Assembly: GCF_020911865.1 (NCBI RefSeq)
Contig: NZ_CP087131.1
Location: forward strand, 3,906,001 to 3,970,000
DNA length: 64,000 nucleotides
Reading direction: 5' to 3'
Source: Chryseobacterium sp. C-71
GTDB lineage: Bacteria > Bacteroidota > Bacteroidia > Flavobacteriales > Weeksellaceae
The position numbers were made by a program, and so were the translations under genes. This document shows positions 1-8,336 of this stretch, one piece after another (within the stretch, counting starts at the first letter, position 1; each line of letters starts with the position of its first letter). Below the pieces are notes generated by a model that saw nothing but the letters and a program-made list of their open reading frames with translations, did not search any database and had not been told where the DNA came from.

Positions 1-952
1 TTCCTGAAAGCCATTGGCTTAAATCAATAGATTCATAATGTCCGCTGTTGAATCCAATCAGAATTTTGCAAATGGTATCGCCTGTATTTTTGATATAATG
101 TCCGGCTCCCATTGGAACGTAGCCCACATCTCCTGCACTGAACTGTTCTGTAACACAAGTAGATTCCGCTAAGAAAACTGACATTTCCGCTTGTCCTGAA
201 ATAAAATACTGCCATTCGTCCGCATTGGGATGCCAGTGCATTTCTCTCAAAGCTCCCGGTTGCAATTCCAAAATAGAACCAGACATCGTGCTGCTGATAG
301 GAAATTCTTTACTTGTTACCAATCTCTGTAAACCTCCGCCCGGAACGATTCTCGGCTGTTGGGAATGCAAAGGATAACGGTGGAAGCTCGTTAATTCGAT
401 GTCAGATTCATTCGGACGAGCTTCAGCAACGAAAGACATTTCATCAGGAATAATTCCCGCTGCGAAGTAGGCTTCTTTCTGAGGCAAGGCCGCTACTTCT
501 TCTAAAGTTAAATTTAAATTCTGAGCAACGATTTCAGGTGGTACGCTTGAAACAAAATCGGTCACGCTGAACGTGTGGTCTTCAGAAAAATTACCGTTAT
601 CAAAAATCAAAATAAAATGACATTCTTCCGTTCCAGTCGCCTGAATCGAGTGACCGTAACCTTTTGGGAAATACCAAACATCGCCCGGTTCAAAATTATC
701 GGTGTAGCTGTGACCATCAGGATGGATAATCGTTGTGCGAACCGTTCCCGAAATCACGTAAGCCCATTCAGCAGCGTTGGCGTGCCAGTGTAATTCTCTC
801 ATACTTCCTGGTTGCAGTCTCATCGAAACTCCCGCAATACCAATAGAAGCAGGGAAATCTTTTACAGAAGCACCTCTTGTCGTTCCGCCATCGTTGGTTC
901 TTGGTTCTTTTTTTTCTAATTCGTATTTGAAGCTAAGTGATTCAGTTTTCAT
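1..952 (-). CDS. bicupin, oxalate decarboxylase-like (3' end cut by window edge)
   Basis: The frame is open from an ATG at 952-950 to the window edge without a stop, so about 317 N-terminal residues are present and the C-terminus is missing. The translation has two cupin repeats. The first carries RELHWHANAAEW followed by PGDVWYFPKGYGHS; the second carries REMHWHPNADEWQYFISG followed by AGDVGYVPMGAGHY. These are the paired metal-binding motifs (HxH, E, H) of the oxalate decarboxylase/oxidase bicupins such as Bacillus OxdC. Both sites keep their histidines and glutamate, so both could bind Mn. There is no signal peptide in the N-terminus, so a cytosolic protein is expected. The family also includes proteins of unknown substrate, so the exact reaction is an inference. 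No operon partner is visible downstream inside the window. Confidence 0.85.
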   Translation of the reverse strand, partial: MKTESLSFKYELEKKEPRTNDGGTTRGASVKDFPASIGIAGVSMRLQPGSMRELHWHANAAEWAYVISGTVRTTIIHPDGHSYTDNFEPGDVWYFPKGYGHSIQATGTEECHFILIFDNGNFSEDHTFSVTDFVSSVPPEIVAQNLNLTLEEVAALPQKEAYFAAGIIPDEMSFVAEARPNESDIELTSFHRYPLHSQQPRIVPGGGLQRLVTSKEFPISSTMSGSILELQPGALREMHWHPNADEWQYFISGQAEMSVFLAESTCVTEQFSAGDVGYVPMGAGHYIKNTGDTICKILIGFNSGHYESIDLSQWLSG

Positions 953-1150
953 CGTATTATTTTTTATGATTAATGATAGTTTGTCTTTATTTCTACTGTA
1001 AAATTAGCCCTGAATCAGGGACTTTTTAGGTCTCATTCGATGAATAGGCAAAATGAGTCGTTGAGTTTTATGATGGAGTAGATGATGAATATTTTTAAAC
1101 CAAAGTGAAAATTTTTTCGAGCTACTTAAATCTTATTGAATAGTTATTTT

Positions 1151-1254
1151 TGTCATTCTGAATGGAATTTTGCGAAGCATTATGAAATGAAGAATCTTTT
1201 AAAATCCAAATATTTGAGATTTTTCGACTCCACTTTGTTTCGCTCAAAATGACA
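1151..1254. repeat. imperfect inverted repeat, REP-like
   Basis: The segment begins TGTCATTCTGAATGG and ends CGCTCAAAATGACA, with a partly self-complementary interior containing GAAGAATCTTTTAAAATCC and GATTTTTCGACTCC. This layout resembles the intergenic hairpin repeats common in Bacteroidetes genomes whose ends read like TGTCATTCTGAA. It sits between the divergent-looking ends of the bicupin and the gene at 1392-1949 and encodes no convincing protein. Confidence 0.5.
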
Positions 1255-1391
1255 GCCTTAGAAAATTTAAATTTAAAATTTAACAAGATTCTTTGTTTTA
1301 AACAAACTGCGGAAAATAAAACACAAATTCTAAACACAAAAAATCACTGGAAAGTTCCAATGATTTTAATAAAATATAATGTGTTGATTTA

Positions 1392-1949
1392 TTAGAAAGG
1401 TTGATTGTATTTTCCTGTCAATGCTTTGTTTTCGATGCTTTTTGCAAAGTTTGGCGTTTCTTCGTGGTTGTGGGCATCAGAAGCGGCTTGTCTGGAAGCA
1501 GCGGCATCAGCAAGATTTACGTTGTGTTCTTTCAGGTATTCGAACATTTCAGGTGTTGCGGTTGCGTGAATTTCGTTGGTGTACAACGTCGTGTTATCAT
1601 CAATTTTTGTGGCTTTCAGTTCCCATAAAACCTGAACTTTTGTACGTCCGTTTTGAGTAATTGAATCTGAAATTGATAACATTCTGCAGTAATCTGGACG
1701 GTGTTCTACCGCAACATAATGCTGAACCATCAACGCATCTCCGATAGTTTCAACATTTAGAGAAACCGGTGCGCCGTCAAAAGTGGTAGAAATAGCGGCT
1801 CCTATGTGCTGTGTTGAGCATCTTTGATATTCGGCATCGGGAAGATTAAGTAACCAATCTGCGATGTTTACTTTTTCGATTGGGGCATTGATAATCGCTG
1901 TAACTGTAGAGTGAGACAATGCATTTTCTGGTGTTTGAATAATTTCCAT
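1392..1949 (-). CDS. putative SRPBCC-like protein, unknown function
   Basis: A 185-residue soluble protein with no signal peptide and no membrane segment. The first two thirds read like a START/SRPBCC ligand-binding fold: an N-terminal strand with 'INAPIEKV', a central run of alternating strands including VQVLWELKATKIDDNTTLY, and a helix TATPEMFEYLKEH. The C-terminal 40 residues are rich in Ala, Asn and His (DAAASRQAASDAHNHEE) and look disordered. The start ATG at 1949 is the only good one. It stands alone between the bicupin and the repeat array at 2109-2395. I do not recognise a characterised family; the SRPBCC assignment is an inference from pattern only. Confidence 0.6.
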   Translation of the reverse strand: MEIIQTPENALSHSTVTAIINAPIEKVNIADWLLNLPDAEYQRCSTQHIGAAISTTFDGAPVSLNVETIGDALMVQHYVAVEHRPDYCRMLSISDSITQNGRTKVQVLWELKATKIDDNTTLYTNEIHATATPEMFEYLKEHNVNLADAAASRQAASDAHNHEETPNFAKSIENKALTGKYNQPF

Positions 1950-2108
1950 AATGTTTAAAGTTTAATTGTTTGTATGTGTTAATTTGATGGTGTAAAGCTA
2001 CATTCAACAAAATTCAAAATCAATTGGTGTTCGATGAAGAGGCGGAAACTGTCGTTTAATAAGATAAATGAGATTGTAATATTCCGCAGATTATTTTATG
2101 CAAAAGTA

Positions 2109-2395
2109 AAAGTTGTTTTGTTTCAAACAAGTTGCGGGAAACAAGCTGCAATGTTATTTTGTTCCAAACAGGGTAGTTTTAAATAAAAGTAAAAGTGATT
2201 TGGTTTCCCGCAGACTGTGGGAGACTTCCGCCAAAGTTGTTTTGTTTCAAACAAGTTGCGGGAAACAAAATGCAAAGTTGTTTTATCTTAAACAGGTTAT
2301 TTTGAAGAAATGCAAAGTGTGTGTTGGTTTAAACGGGTTGTTTAGAGAAAATACAAGTTGTGTTTTAATCTAAACGAGTTGTTTTGAAGAAATGC
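2109..2395. repeat. degenerate tandem repeat, seven ~41-bp units
   Basis: Seven consecutive units can be laid out: 2109-2149, 2150-2190, 2191-2232, 2233-2273, 2274-2313, 2314-2354 and 2355-2395, with lengths 41, 41, 42, 41, 40, 41, 41. Most start AAAGTTG or a near form, and several end in ATGC. Units 1 and 4 share AAAGTTGTTTTGTTTCAAAC and contain the small palindrome TTGTTTCAAACAA. Unit 3 contains GGTTTCCCGCAG, which looks like part of the unit in opposite orientation (compare CTTGCGGGAAAC-like cores). A reading frame of 86 codons crosses it, but only because the repeat lacks stops in that frame. A lone similar piece lies at about 1288-1324. Confidence 0.8.
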
Positions 2396-2458
2396 ATTAA
2401 AATAAAAAAATCCATCCCAATTTGTTTGAGACGGATTCTATTTAAATTCAAATTTCAA

Positions 2459-3010
2459 TTATTTATAAAGCCATTTCCTGATCAGCTTCGTATAATTTGG
2501 CATTACCACAAAAACCATCATAAACACGATGATTCCGGAGTTTATAAGACCATCGGAATAATGGTTTGCAGGGATTTTCAGTAATCTCAAAAACGGAATT
2601 GAAACAAGGGGAATCAATATTGATAGAGGATAAATCGCAGACCAGGTGACAAGATACTGCTTCCAGCGGACTGGAACTTTTCGGCCTTCATTTTCTGAAT
2701 TAAAAAGGAAATCCAAACCGGATTTTATCTGGTATCTGTCATTTTTTCTGAAATAAGGATTCGCTTTTTCAATCATTTTTTTCCGGCTGTCAGATTCTAT
2801 CCAGTTTTTTAAATTATTGATGGTATCAAAACGGATAATAACGGTATAAACAAAAGTCAAATCAGGAATCGGACGTACAATCTGCAAATCGATAAAACCT
2901 TCCGAATGTTTTGTGATGGGAACAATTTCTTCTAACCATTTTTCATATTCCTGTTGTTTTCCATTCAAAATATGATGGGTAATTACTACAGATGCGCCTG
3001 GATTTTCCAT
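2459..3010 (-). CDS. antibiotic biosynthesis monooxygenase (ABM) domain membrane protein
   Basis: 183 residues. Residues 5-95 form an ABM-type ferredoxin-like domain: VVITHHILNGKQQEYEKWLE, then HSEGFIDLQIVRP, then FDTINNLKNWIES. This is followed by a linker and two hydrophobic segments (about 120-142 and 155-175), a domain order found in membrane-anchored ABM proteins of Proteobacteria and Bacteroidetes. ABM domains act as small oxygenases or haem-degrading enzymes in some cases, but many members have no known substrate. It lies 21 bp downstream of the flavin oxidoreductase gene (end 3032) on the same strand, so the two are probably co-transcribed, which fits a redox role by inference. Confidence 0.8.
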   Translation of the reverse strand: MENPGASVVITHHILNGKQQEYEKWLEEIVPITKHSEGFIDLQIVRPIPDLTFVYTVIIRFDTINNLKNWIESDSRKKMIEKANPYFRKNDRYQIKSGLDFLFNSENEGRKVPVRWKQYLVTWSAIYPLSILIPLVSIPFLRLLKIPANHYSDGLINSGIIVFMMVFVVMPNYTKLIRKWLYK

Positions 3011-3031
3011 ACCGAAATAAGTTTAAACGGA

Positions 3032-4090
3032 TTAAAAAGCTCTTTTATATTGCCACGGAATGTCGGTTTCGATATCCAATTCCTTTGCTGAATGAAGGGC
3101 AAAATAAGGATCCCGCAAGTGTTCTCTGGCAATCACCACCAGATCTGCCTCATCATTCACAATAATGTCGTTTGCCTGCACAGCTTCGGTAATCATCCCG
3201 ACTGCACCTGTGGCAATGACAGTCTGCTTTTTTATAATGGATGCAAACGGAACCTGATAACCCGAAAAAACTCTGTCTTTGCTCACATTGGCAAATCCGC
3301 CGCCGGATGCAGTTATAAAATCGACACCGTTTTCCTTCAGGATTTTTGAAAGGATGATGCTGTCATCCAATTTCCACGCATCGGGCGCTTCCAGATAATC
3401 GACTGCTGAAATTCTGACCAGCAAAGGCATTCCGTTTGGGATTGCTTTTCTCACTTCGCCCACCGTTTCTACCAGAAAACGGATTCTATTTTCAAGACTT
3501 CCGCCATATTCGTCCTGTCTTTTGTTGATGACGGCAGAATAAAACTGATGAAAAAGATAACCGTGACCGGCGTGCAATTCTATGGTGTCAAATCCTGCAT
3601 CTACCGCCCGAATTGCAGCATCAACAAATTTTAACTTCAGTTCCTGAATCTCATCCACCGTCAACTCCTTGGGGATCACACCATTCATTGCAGTGGGTGA
3701 GGATGATTTTACCGTCCATCCGCCTTCTTCTTTCGTGAGTGGTTTCATACCTTCATTGGGGTGTTTCAGGCTGCCCTTTCCACCAGAATGCCACAGCTGG
3801 ATTCCTATTTTTGCATCCTGCTCGTGTACGAAATCTACAATATTTTTCCAGGCATTTTTTTGTTCATCACTCCAGATTCCGACATCGCTTAAAGTGGCTA
3901 AACCTTCGGGCGAAACTGCTGTACATTCGGTAATGATTAAACCTGCGCCACCAACGGCACGACTTCCCAAATGAACCAGATGCCAGTTTCCGGGAACGCC
4001 GTTTTTTGCGCTGTATTGCTGCATTGGCGATACTACAATTCTGTTTTTCAAAGTCAGATTGCGGAGCGTTATGGGTGAGAATAAATTCAT
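3032..4090 (-). CDS. NADH:flavin oxidoreductase, old yellow enzyme family (YqjM-like)
   Basis: 352 residues from the ATG at 4090-4088; the frame stays open to 4150, but the extra 20 residues do not resemble the family and would overlap the kinase gene that ends at 4110. The protein starts MNLFSPITLRNLTLKNRIVV and continues with VSPMQQYSAKNG, typical of FMN-binding OYE barrels. The YqjM-class marks are present: LWHSGGKG, ELHAGHGYLFHQF and NKRQDEYGGSLENRIRF. Members reduce activated C=C bonds of enones and xenobiotics with NAD(P)H in the cytosol. It follows the hybrid kinase gene by 19 bp and precedes the ABM protein by 21 bp, all on the minus strand. Confidence 0.93.
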   Translation of the reverse strand: MNLFSPITLRNLTLKNRIVVSPMQQYSAKNGVPGNWHLVHLGSRAVGGAGLIITECTAVSPEGLATLSDVGIWSDEQKNAWKNIVDFVHEQDAKIGIQLWHSGGKGSLKHPNEGMKPLTKEEGGWTVKSSSPTAMNGVIPKELTVDEIQELKLKFVDAAIRAVDAGFDTIELHAGHGYLFHQFYSAVINKRQDEYGGSLENRIRFLVETVGEVRKAIPNGMPLLVRISAVDYLEAPDAWKLDDSIILSKILKENGVDFITASGGGFANVSKDRVFSGYQVPFASIIKKQTVIATGAVGMITEAVQANDIIVNDEADLVVIAREHLRDPYFALHSAKELDIETDIPWQYKRAF

Positions 4091-4109
4091 TAGTGTTAAA
4101 TTTTTAAAG

Positions 4110-6317
4110 TTAAAGTGATTGTAAAAATGTCCCGGCTTCCTGTAAAGCAAAATGAATGCTGTCTTTCAGGTTTTCGAGAGCCTGTTCAGTAGGCGGATTT
4201 TTCTCTGTCGTTTTTTCCAGAAGATTCAGATTTTCTTCCAATAGGGGAAGTAATCCCATTATGGAAATGCTGGATTTGAGATCGTGCGCCCTGAGTTTTA
4301 CGGTTGTGAAATCAAGATTTTCGTACGCCGATTCTAATTCTTCCAAGTGTGGCGGAACGTTTGCGATAAACTGCTCTGTCACGGTTTTTTCGAAGGAAGT
4401 ATCTCCACCGCTTATCGATTTCACATAACTCAACTTGATAAATTGAAAATCTGTTTCAGTTTTTGATGCTTTCTTCCCGGGATCATTCGCTTCCGTGAGA
4501 CCGAAATTGGAGATGAGCTTAAATAATTCTTCCTCGTTGATGGGTTTTGAAATATATTCATTCATACCACGGCTCAGGCATTTTTCCCGTTCGCCGGCCA
4601 AAGCGTGTGCAGTCATTGCGATGATAGGAGTGTCTAACTTAAGAACTTCACGGATCTGTTGGGTTGCTGCGTAGCCGTCCATCTGTGGCATTTGGATGTC
4701 CATTAAAACCAAATCACAGTCGTTATTTCTGAGAAATTCTACCGCTTCCAGACCGTTGTTTGCGATATCAAAATTAATGTTCCACTGGGACAGAAGATGT
4801 TTCATCAGGCTTTGATTGATGGCATTATCATCCACTACCAAAACCCGCAACGGCGCATTCGATTTATCTTTAAAATAATCAGGATCTACAGGATGTACTG
4901 TTTTAATCTGCTCTTCGGAAATCTCATACGGAATATAAAAACTGAAGGTTGTGCCTTTGCCGGGTTCGCTGCTGACTTCGATATTGCCGTTTTGCAAAAC
5001 GATTAAATTCTTAACAATCGACAGGCCCAAACCTGTTCCGCCGAAGTTTCGGGTAATGGAATCTTCGCCCTGGTTGAATCTTTCGAAGACTTCATCCAGT
5101 TTTTCCTTTTCGATGCCTATTCCTGTATCAGAAATTGTAAATCCGAGTGTAATCTGGTTTTGAGTTTTGGATTGGGTGAAAACTTCGATATTTATTTTCC
5201 CCTGATGCGTAAATTTGATCGCATTGCCGATGAGGTTGACCAAAATCTGGGTCAGTCTCGTGGCGTCGCCATTTAAAGTATCAGGAATGGCAGCATTGAC
5301 TTTGCTGGATATTGTGATTCCTTTTTCTTTGGCTCTTTCCAGAAAAAGAGTCTCTACAGAGTTGATTAAACCATTGATACTGAATATTCCTGCTGTAATG
5401 CGCATCATTCCGGCTTCAATTTTTGATAAGTCTAAAATGTCATTAATAATCGCCATCAGGTTTTCTCCCGAACGTTGGATTGATGAGACAAATTCTTTTG
5501 ACGTTTCATCCAAAGATCTTTTCTGCAAAAGGTTGGTAAAGCCCAAAATTCCACTTAAAGGTGTTCTGATTTCGTGGCTCATATTGGCAAGGAAATTTTC
5601 TTTGGTCTGTGCGGCAACTGAAGCTTTTTTCTCCGTAACATCCAATTCCTGAATGAGTAAACGTTGTCTGTTGAACTGACGAAGAATGTGATACCCAACG
5701 ATTGAACCGCTTAAAATCAAAAGAACCAATAAAGAGATATCGTATAATCTTGCTTTTTGTCCCATTTCCTCGCTCTTTTTGCTGAGGTCAATCATATTTA
5801 GTTTTCGGCTTTCGTAGATTTTAGCAGTAATGCTTGTTATTTCATTGGAAATTTTTCTTGCTCGTGGATTGGCAATGGAAGTCTGGTCATCCATATTTCC
5901 AAGCGTGTGATAACGGAGCAGTAATTTATCCTTCGTTGTTTTCTTTTCCATTGCAAGAACGCTCAGTCTGTGAATCCACCGTTCTTCAACGTCGTCTGAA
6001 TTGTCCTTGGATAGTGAATCGAGAAAGTTTTCTATCTGATTTATTTTTTGGTCAATTCCTTCGAGATGAGTCGTGTCGTTGGTCGCGATAGAAGCTCGGA
6101 TTCTGCTTTCAACGCCCAAAATATCACGGTCGATTTCACGCAAATGATTGCTCGAACGTAGTTCGTTGAGAAGTCGGTTGTTATTTCTAATGAGTTCTTT
6201 GGTGTTTTTAGCCGAATTGATTTGAACTGCTATCAACAGGAGAGAACCCGCAATGAAAGTGAGGATGATGAAATAACTGAACCGTCTGTTTCCCATTACT
6301 GAGGATATTTTTTTCAT
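4110..6317 (-). CDS. hybrid sensor histidine kinase with REC and Hpt domains
   Basis: 735 residues. Two membrane segments (about 14-33 and 193-212) enclose a mostly helical periplasmic domain of about 155 residues, resembling CHASE3-type sensors. A HisKA domain follows with the phospho-acceptor His248 in NMSHEIRTPLSGILGF, then an HATPase with GTGLGLSIV. A receiver domain has Asp540 in LVLMDIQMPQMDG and K in ISKPI, and a C-terminal Hpt domain has His678 in RAHDLKSS. The protein can therefore run a His-Asp-His relay internally and pass phosphate to a separate regulator. The nearest candidate is the LytTR regulator at 6599-7294, which is upstream on the same strand with 281 bp of repeat-rich sequence between them. 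Partnership is inferred. Confidence 0.93.
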   Translation of the reverse strand: MKKISSVMGNRRFSYFIILTFIAGSLLLIAVQINSAKNTKELIRNNNRLLNELRSSNHLREIDRDILGVESRIRASIATNDTTHLEGIDQKINQIENFLDSLSKDNSDDVEERWIHRLSVLAMEKKTTKDKLLLRYHTLGNMDDQTSIANPRARKISNEITSITAKIYESRKLNMIDLSKKSEEMGQKARLYDISLLVLLILSGSIVGYHILRQFNRQRLLIQELDVTEKKASVAAQTKENFLANMSHEIRTPLSGILGFTNLLQKRSLDETSKEFVSSIQRSGENLMAIINDILDLSKIEAGMMRITAGIFSINGLINSVETLFLERAKEKGITISSKVNAAIPDTLNGDATRLTQILVNLIGNAIKFTHQGKINIEVFTQSKTQNQITLGFTISDTGIGIEKEKLDEVFERFNQGEDSITRNFGGTGLGLSIVKNLIVLQNGNIEVSSEPGKGTTFSFYIPYEISEEQIKTVHPVDPDYFKDKSNAPLRVLVVDDNAINQSLMKHLLSQWNINFDIANNGLEAVEFLRNNDCDLVLMDIQMPQMDGYAATQQIREVLKLDTPIIAMTAHALAGEREKCLSRGMNEYISKPINEEELFKLISNFGLTEANDPGKKASKTETDFQFIKLSYVKSISGGDTSFEKTVTEQFIANVPPHLEELESAYENLDFTTVKLRAHDLKSSISIMGLLPLLEENLNLLEKTTEKNPPTEQALENLKDSIHFALQEAGTFLQSL

Positions 6318-6400
6318 AAGTGTCTGTACTTATTTTGAATTGTTGAAAACCGCTTTTGAATTGTAAAACCACCCCGTCAAAAATTCTTTGAATTTTCGCC

Positions 6401-6419
6401 ACCCCTCCAAGGGAGGGGA
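6401..6419. repeat. short GC-rich hairpin, intergenic
   Basis: Within the spacer upstream of the kinase gene, CCCCTCCAAGGGAGGGG is a self-complementary run (7-bp stem, followed by AATTTTT). Similar CCCCTCC...GGAGGGG hairpins are frequent intergenic repeats in Flavobacteriia. It lies in the gap 6318-6598 that also holds the element at 6454-6581. Confidence 0.5.
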
Positions 6420-6453
6420 ATTTTTACATTTGAATTGGAACGTTGAATCTCTC

Positions 6454-6581
6454 GCAGCCCGACTTGAGCGGAAATCCTTTTTTGCTTGTTCTCAAGTTCT
6501 ATTTAAACTGAAATCGTGTGCAAAAAAGATTGGAAGTCCTTCGACAAGCTCAGGATAAACTACAGGCGGATTAAGCTGCCC
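6454..6581 (-). repeat. dispersed intergenic repeat, copy 1
   Basis: The 128-bp segment starts GCAGCCCGACTTGAGCGGA and ends GGCGGATTAAGCTGCCC. A second element with the same ends, in the opposite orientation, lies at 15533-15614 (82 bp). The ends are themselves partly complementary (GCAGC at one end, GCTGC at the other). The middle of this copy also contains CTTCGACAAGCTCAGG, a sequence seen scattered in many bacterial genomes, so it may be a composite. No protein is encoded. Confidence 0.65.
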
Positions 6582-6598
6582 TAATCACTTACAAATAA

Positions 6599-7294
6599 TT
6601 AGAAAACATTCATCCTTGTGTTGAGCGCTTTTCGGTAGGCATCTGCAACGGGAATGAATTTTCCGTTGATCATAATTCCGCCGTCCTGAAGCGTGTCTAT
6701 CTTGCCGACAGAAACGATGTAAGAGCGATGAACTCTGATGAAATGGTCTTTCGGGAGACGTTCTTCCGCTGTTTTCATCTTGCCGTGGATGGCGAACATT
6801 TTTTCCTTTGTGTAAAATTTTACGTAATCGCCCATTGCTTCCGCATAAAAAATATCGTCGAGCTTCAAACGCCTTGTGATATTGGAATCTCTCACAAAAA
6901 GGAACTCATCTTTGGTGACTTCTACATTTTCCTTTCTGCTATCAAGAATCGACTGCGCTTTGCTCACGGCCTGTAAAAATCTTGCAGGCATCACGGGTTT
7001 CAGGATGTAATCTGCGATATTCAGTTCGAAAGCTTCGAGTGCGTAATCTTTGTTGGATGAGGTGAAAATGATGATAATGTCTTTCCCTGAAAGGTTTTTG
7101 GTGAGTTCGATTCCGGTCATTTCAGGCATTTCGATATCTAAAAATATCAAATCTACCTGATTGTTCTGCAAATGATTGTAAGCTTCAATGGCGTTGGAAT
7201 ATTCGTTGACAATCGTGAGATTCGGAACTTGCTTTGCCAGGTGTGCGAGCGTAGTTCTTGCGATATCGTTGTCATCAACAATCAAGGCTTTCAT
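6599..7294 (-). CDS. LytTR-type response regulator
   Basis: 231 residues. An N-terminal receiver domain (1-120) carries acidic residues in ALIVDDNDIART, phospho-acceptor Asp53 in LIFLDIEMPEMTG and the conserved lysine in ILKPVMPARF. The C-terminal half (about 135-230) is a LytTR DNA-binding domain with the features LDDIFYAEAMGDYVKFY and FIRVHRSYIVSVGKID. The family binds direct repeats in promoters as dimers. It may be the output of the Hpt-containing kinase at 4110-6317 on the same strand. The ATG at 7294 is followed by MKALIVDDN, the expected start of a receiver domain. Confidence 0.93.
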   Translation of the reverse strand: MKALIVDDNDIARTTLAHLAKQVPNLTIVNEYSNAIEAYNHLQNNQVDLIFLDIEMPEMTGIELTKNLSGKDIIIIFTSSNKDYALEAFELNIADYILKPVMPARFLQAVSKAQSILDSRKENVEVTKDEFLFVRDSNITRRLKLDDIFYAEAMGDYVKFYTKEKMFAIHGKMKTAEERLPKDHFIRVHRSYIVSVGKIDTLQDGGIMINGKFIPVADAYRKALNTRMNVF

Positions 7295-7399
7295 AGGGAT
7301 AGTTTATTTTGGTTGAAACAAATATAATTATTCCTTTTCTCAAAACCAGTAAGAATTTTTTGCTTAATTTTTTTTGATTCTGATACGAAAGTTTTGAAT

Positions 7400-7457
7400 G
7401 CCACGAATGCACGAATTTTTTTATGATTAAAATGTCTTTTATTCGTGCATTCGTGGC
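7400..7457. repeat. perfect 17-bp inverted repeat (terminator or REP-like)
   Basis: GCCACGAATGCACGAAT at 7400-7416 is repeated as its reverse complement at 7441-7457, separated by 24 AT-rich bases. It lies just past the stop of dps (7465) in the direction of its transcription, so it can act as a transcription end. The arms contain the motif CACGAATGCACGAAT, which I recall as a common dispersed sequence in Flavobacteriia, so it may equally be a repeat element. Confidence 0.7.
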
Positions 7458-7464
7458 AACTTAA

Positions 7465-7938
7465 TTATCTGAAGTAAGAACGGATCATCCAGGCCATTTC
7501 TTCGTGGGTTTCTATCAGGCTTGTGATGAAGTCGCTTGAACCGTAATCTTTGTATTTTTCAGCAAAAGGCGTCACGTTTCCTCTTAGAAAATCGATGATG
7601 CTTTCGTGGTCTTTTAATAAATCTTTCATATAACCCAATCCGTCATTGGTTCTGTCGCTATATTCGGTAAGATGCGTTAATTCGAGATAAATTTTCATTG
7701 TAGCAGGAGCGTAATGTCCGATTTTACGTAGACGTTCTGCAACGCTGTCAATCAACTCGTCCAACTGTCTGTACTGTTCTTCGAAAAAGATGTGGTTGGC
7801 GTGGAAGTTGTCGCCGGTGACGTTCCAGTGTGCATTTCTGGTTTTGATGTAAAGTACAGTTTCGTCAGCTAAAAGTTTTGCCAATTGTTCTGCAACAGCT
7901 TCTGTGTTTTGCTCTGTAAGTCCGATGTTTGTTTTCAT
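7465..7938 (-). CDS. dps: Dps, DNA-protecting ferritin-like protein
   Basis: 157 residues, the usual Dps length. The ferroxidase region is clear: NAHWNVTGDNFHANHIFFEE, followed by QLDELIDSVAERLRKIG, with the His, His, Asp and Glu ligands of the inter-subunit iron site. The protein forms 12-mers that oxidise Fe(II) with hydrogen peroxide and store iron; some members also bind DNA. The N-terminus is short (MKTNIGLTEQNTEAV) without a lysine-rich tail, so DNA binding is uncertain. It is a single gene with a hairpin directly downstream at 7400-7457. The 398-bp gap upstream holds another hairpin and a gene remnant. Confidence 0.95.
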   Translation of the reverse strand: MKTNIGLTEQNTEAVAEQLAKLLADETVLYIKTRNAHWNVTGDNFHANHIFFEEQYRQLDELIDSVAERLRKIGHYAPATMKIYLELTHLTEYSDRTNDGLGYMKDLLKDHESIIDFLRGNVTPFAEKYKDYGSSDFITSLIETHEEMAWMIRSYFR

Positions 7939-8100
7939 AATATTGAGATTTTAAGTTTCAAAGCGTTATTGCTCTAATTCTTGTGTAAAGGTCTGTAGGA
8001 ATCTTATGAAAATGATGGGTTTTTCGGTGAACGGGCAAAATGAGTCGGTGGAATTGGTGAATTGTAATCTGGAAAGTGTTTCGTGAATTTCAAAATCTAT

Positions 8101-8130
8101 TATTCCCGTCTTATGACCAAGACGGGAATA
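8101..8130. terminator. 12-bp hairpin, possible terminator
   Basis: TATTCCCGTCTT and AAGACGGGAATA form a perfect 12-bp stem around the loop ATGACC. It lies between acr3 (stop 8337) and dps. There is no clear T-run right after it on the minus strand, so its use as an intrinsic terminator is uncertain. Confidence 0.5.
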
Positions 8131-8153
8131 TCTTCAAACACTTTTATATATGA

Positions 8154-8264
8154 TTTGTTTCGATTGAGCCTTTAGTAGACTTTGCATGTCTTGCACTCAC
8201 AACCGAAGAAATATCGAAACATTTGGAAAGAATTTTAGTAATATTTGATGCTAAATTCTTTTAA
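8154..8264 (+). pseudogene. gene remnant (C-terminal fragment of unknown protein)
   Basis: In one frame, 36 codons end at TAA 8262-8264 and include FACLALTTEEISKHLERIL. There is no start codon and the frame is closed by TGA at 8151-8153. The same pattern recurs at 37057-37176 as NACLLPVTEEISKYLLEDLQ. The shared (L)V..ACL..TTEEISK.L pattern points to two decayed copies of one family. I do not recognise the parent protein. Confidence 0.4.
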
Positions 8265-8336
8265 TTTTTTTTGTAATGATTTGTTTGAGAGTTTCATTTA
8301 TATAAGCCTGTTTTTCTGTTCTGTCCATCTTTATTA

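Noticed and set aside
1122..1337. 71-codon frame on the minus strand
   Set aside because: It covers the inverted repeat at 1151-1254 and part of a repeat-like segment; no resemblance to a protein family.
2113..2373. 86-codon open frame on the plus strand across the tandem repeat
   Set aside because: It is open only because the 41-bp repeat units lack stops in this frame; composition and repetition do not look like a protein, and no start signal is visible.
2109..2395. Possible CRISPR array
   Set aside because: Unit spacing of about 41 bp lacks the pattern of constant repeats and unique spacers; the whole unit is repeated and degenerate, and no cas genes are present.
4091..4150. Upstream start for the old-yellow-enzyme gene
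   Set aside because: The added residues do not match the family and would overlap the kinase gene; the inner ATG gives the usual N-terminus.
5215..5652. 145-codon plus-strand frame inside the hybrid kinase gene
   Set aside because: It is antisense to conserved HisKA/HATPase coding sequence and has no features of its own.
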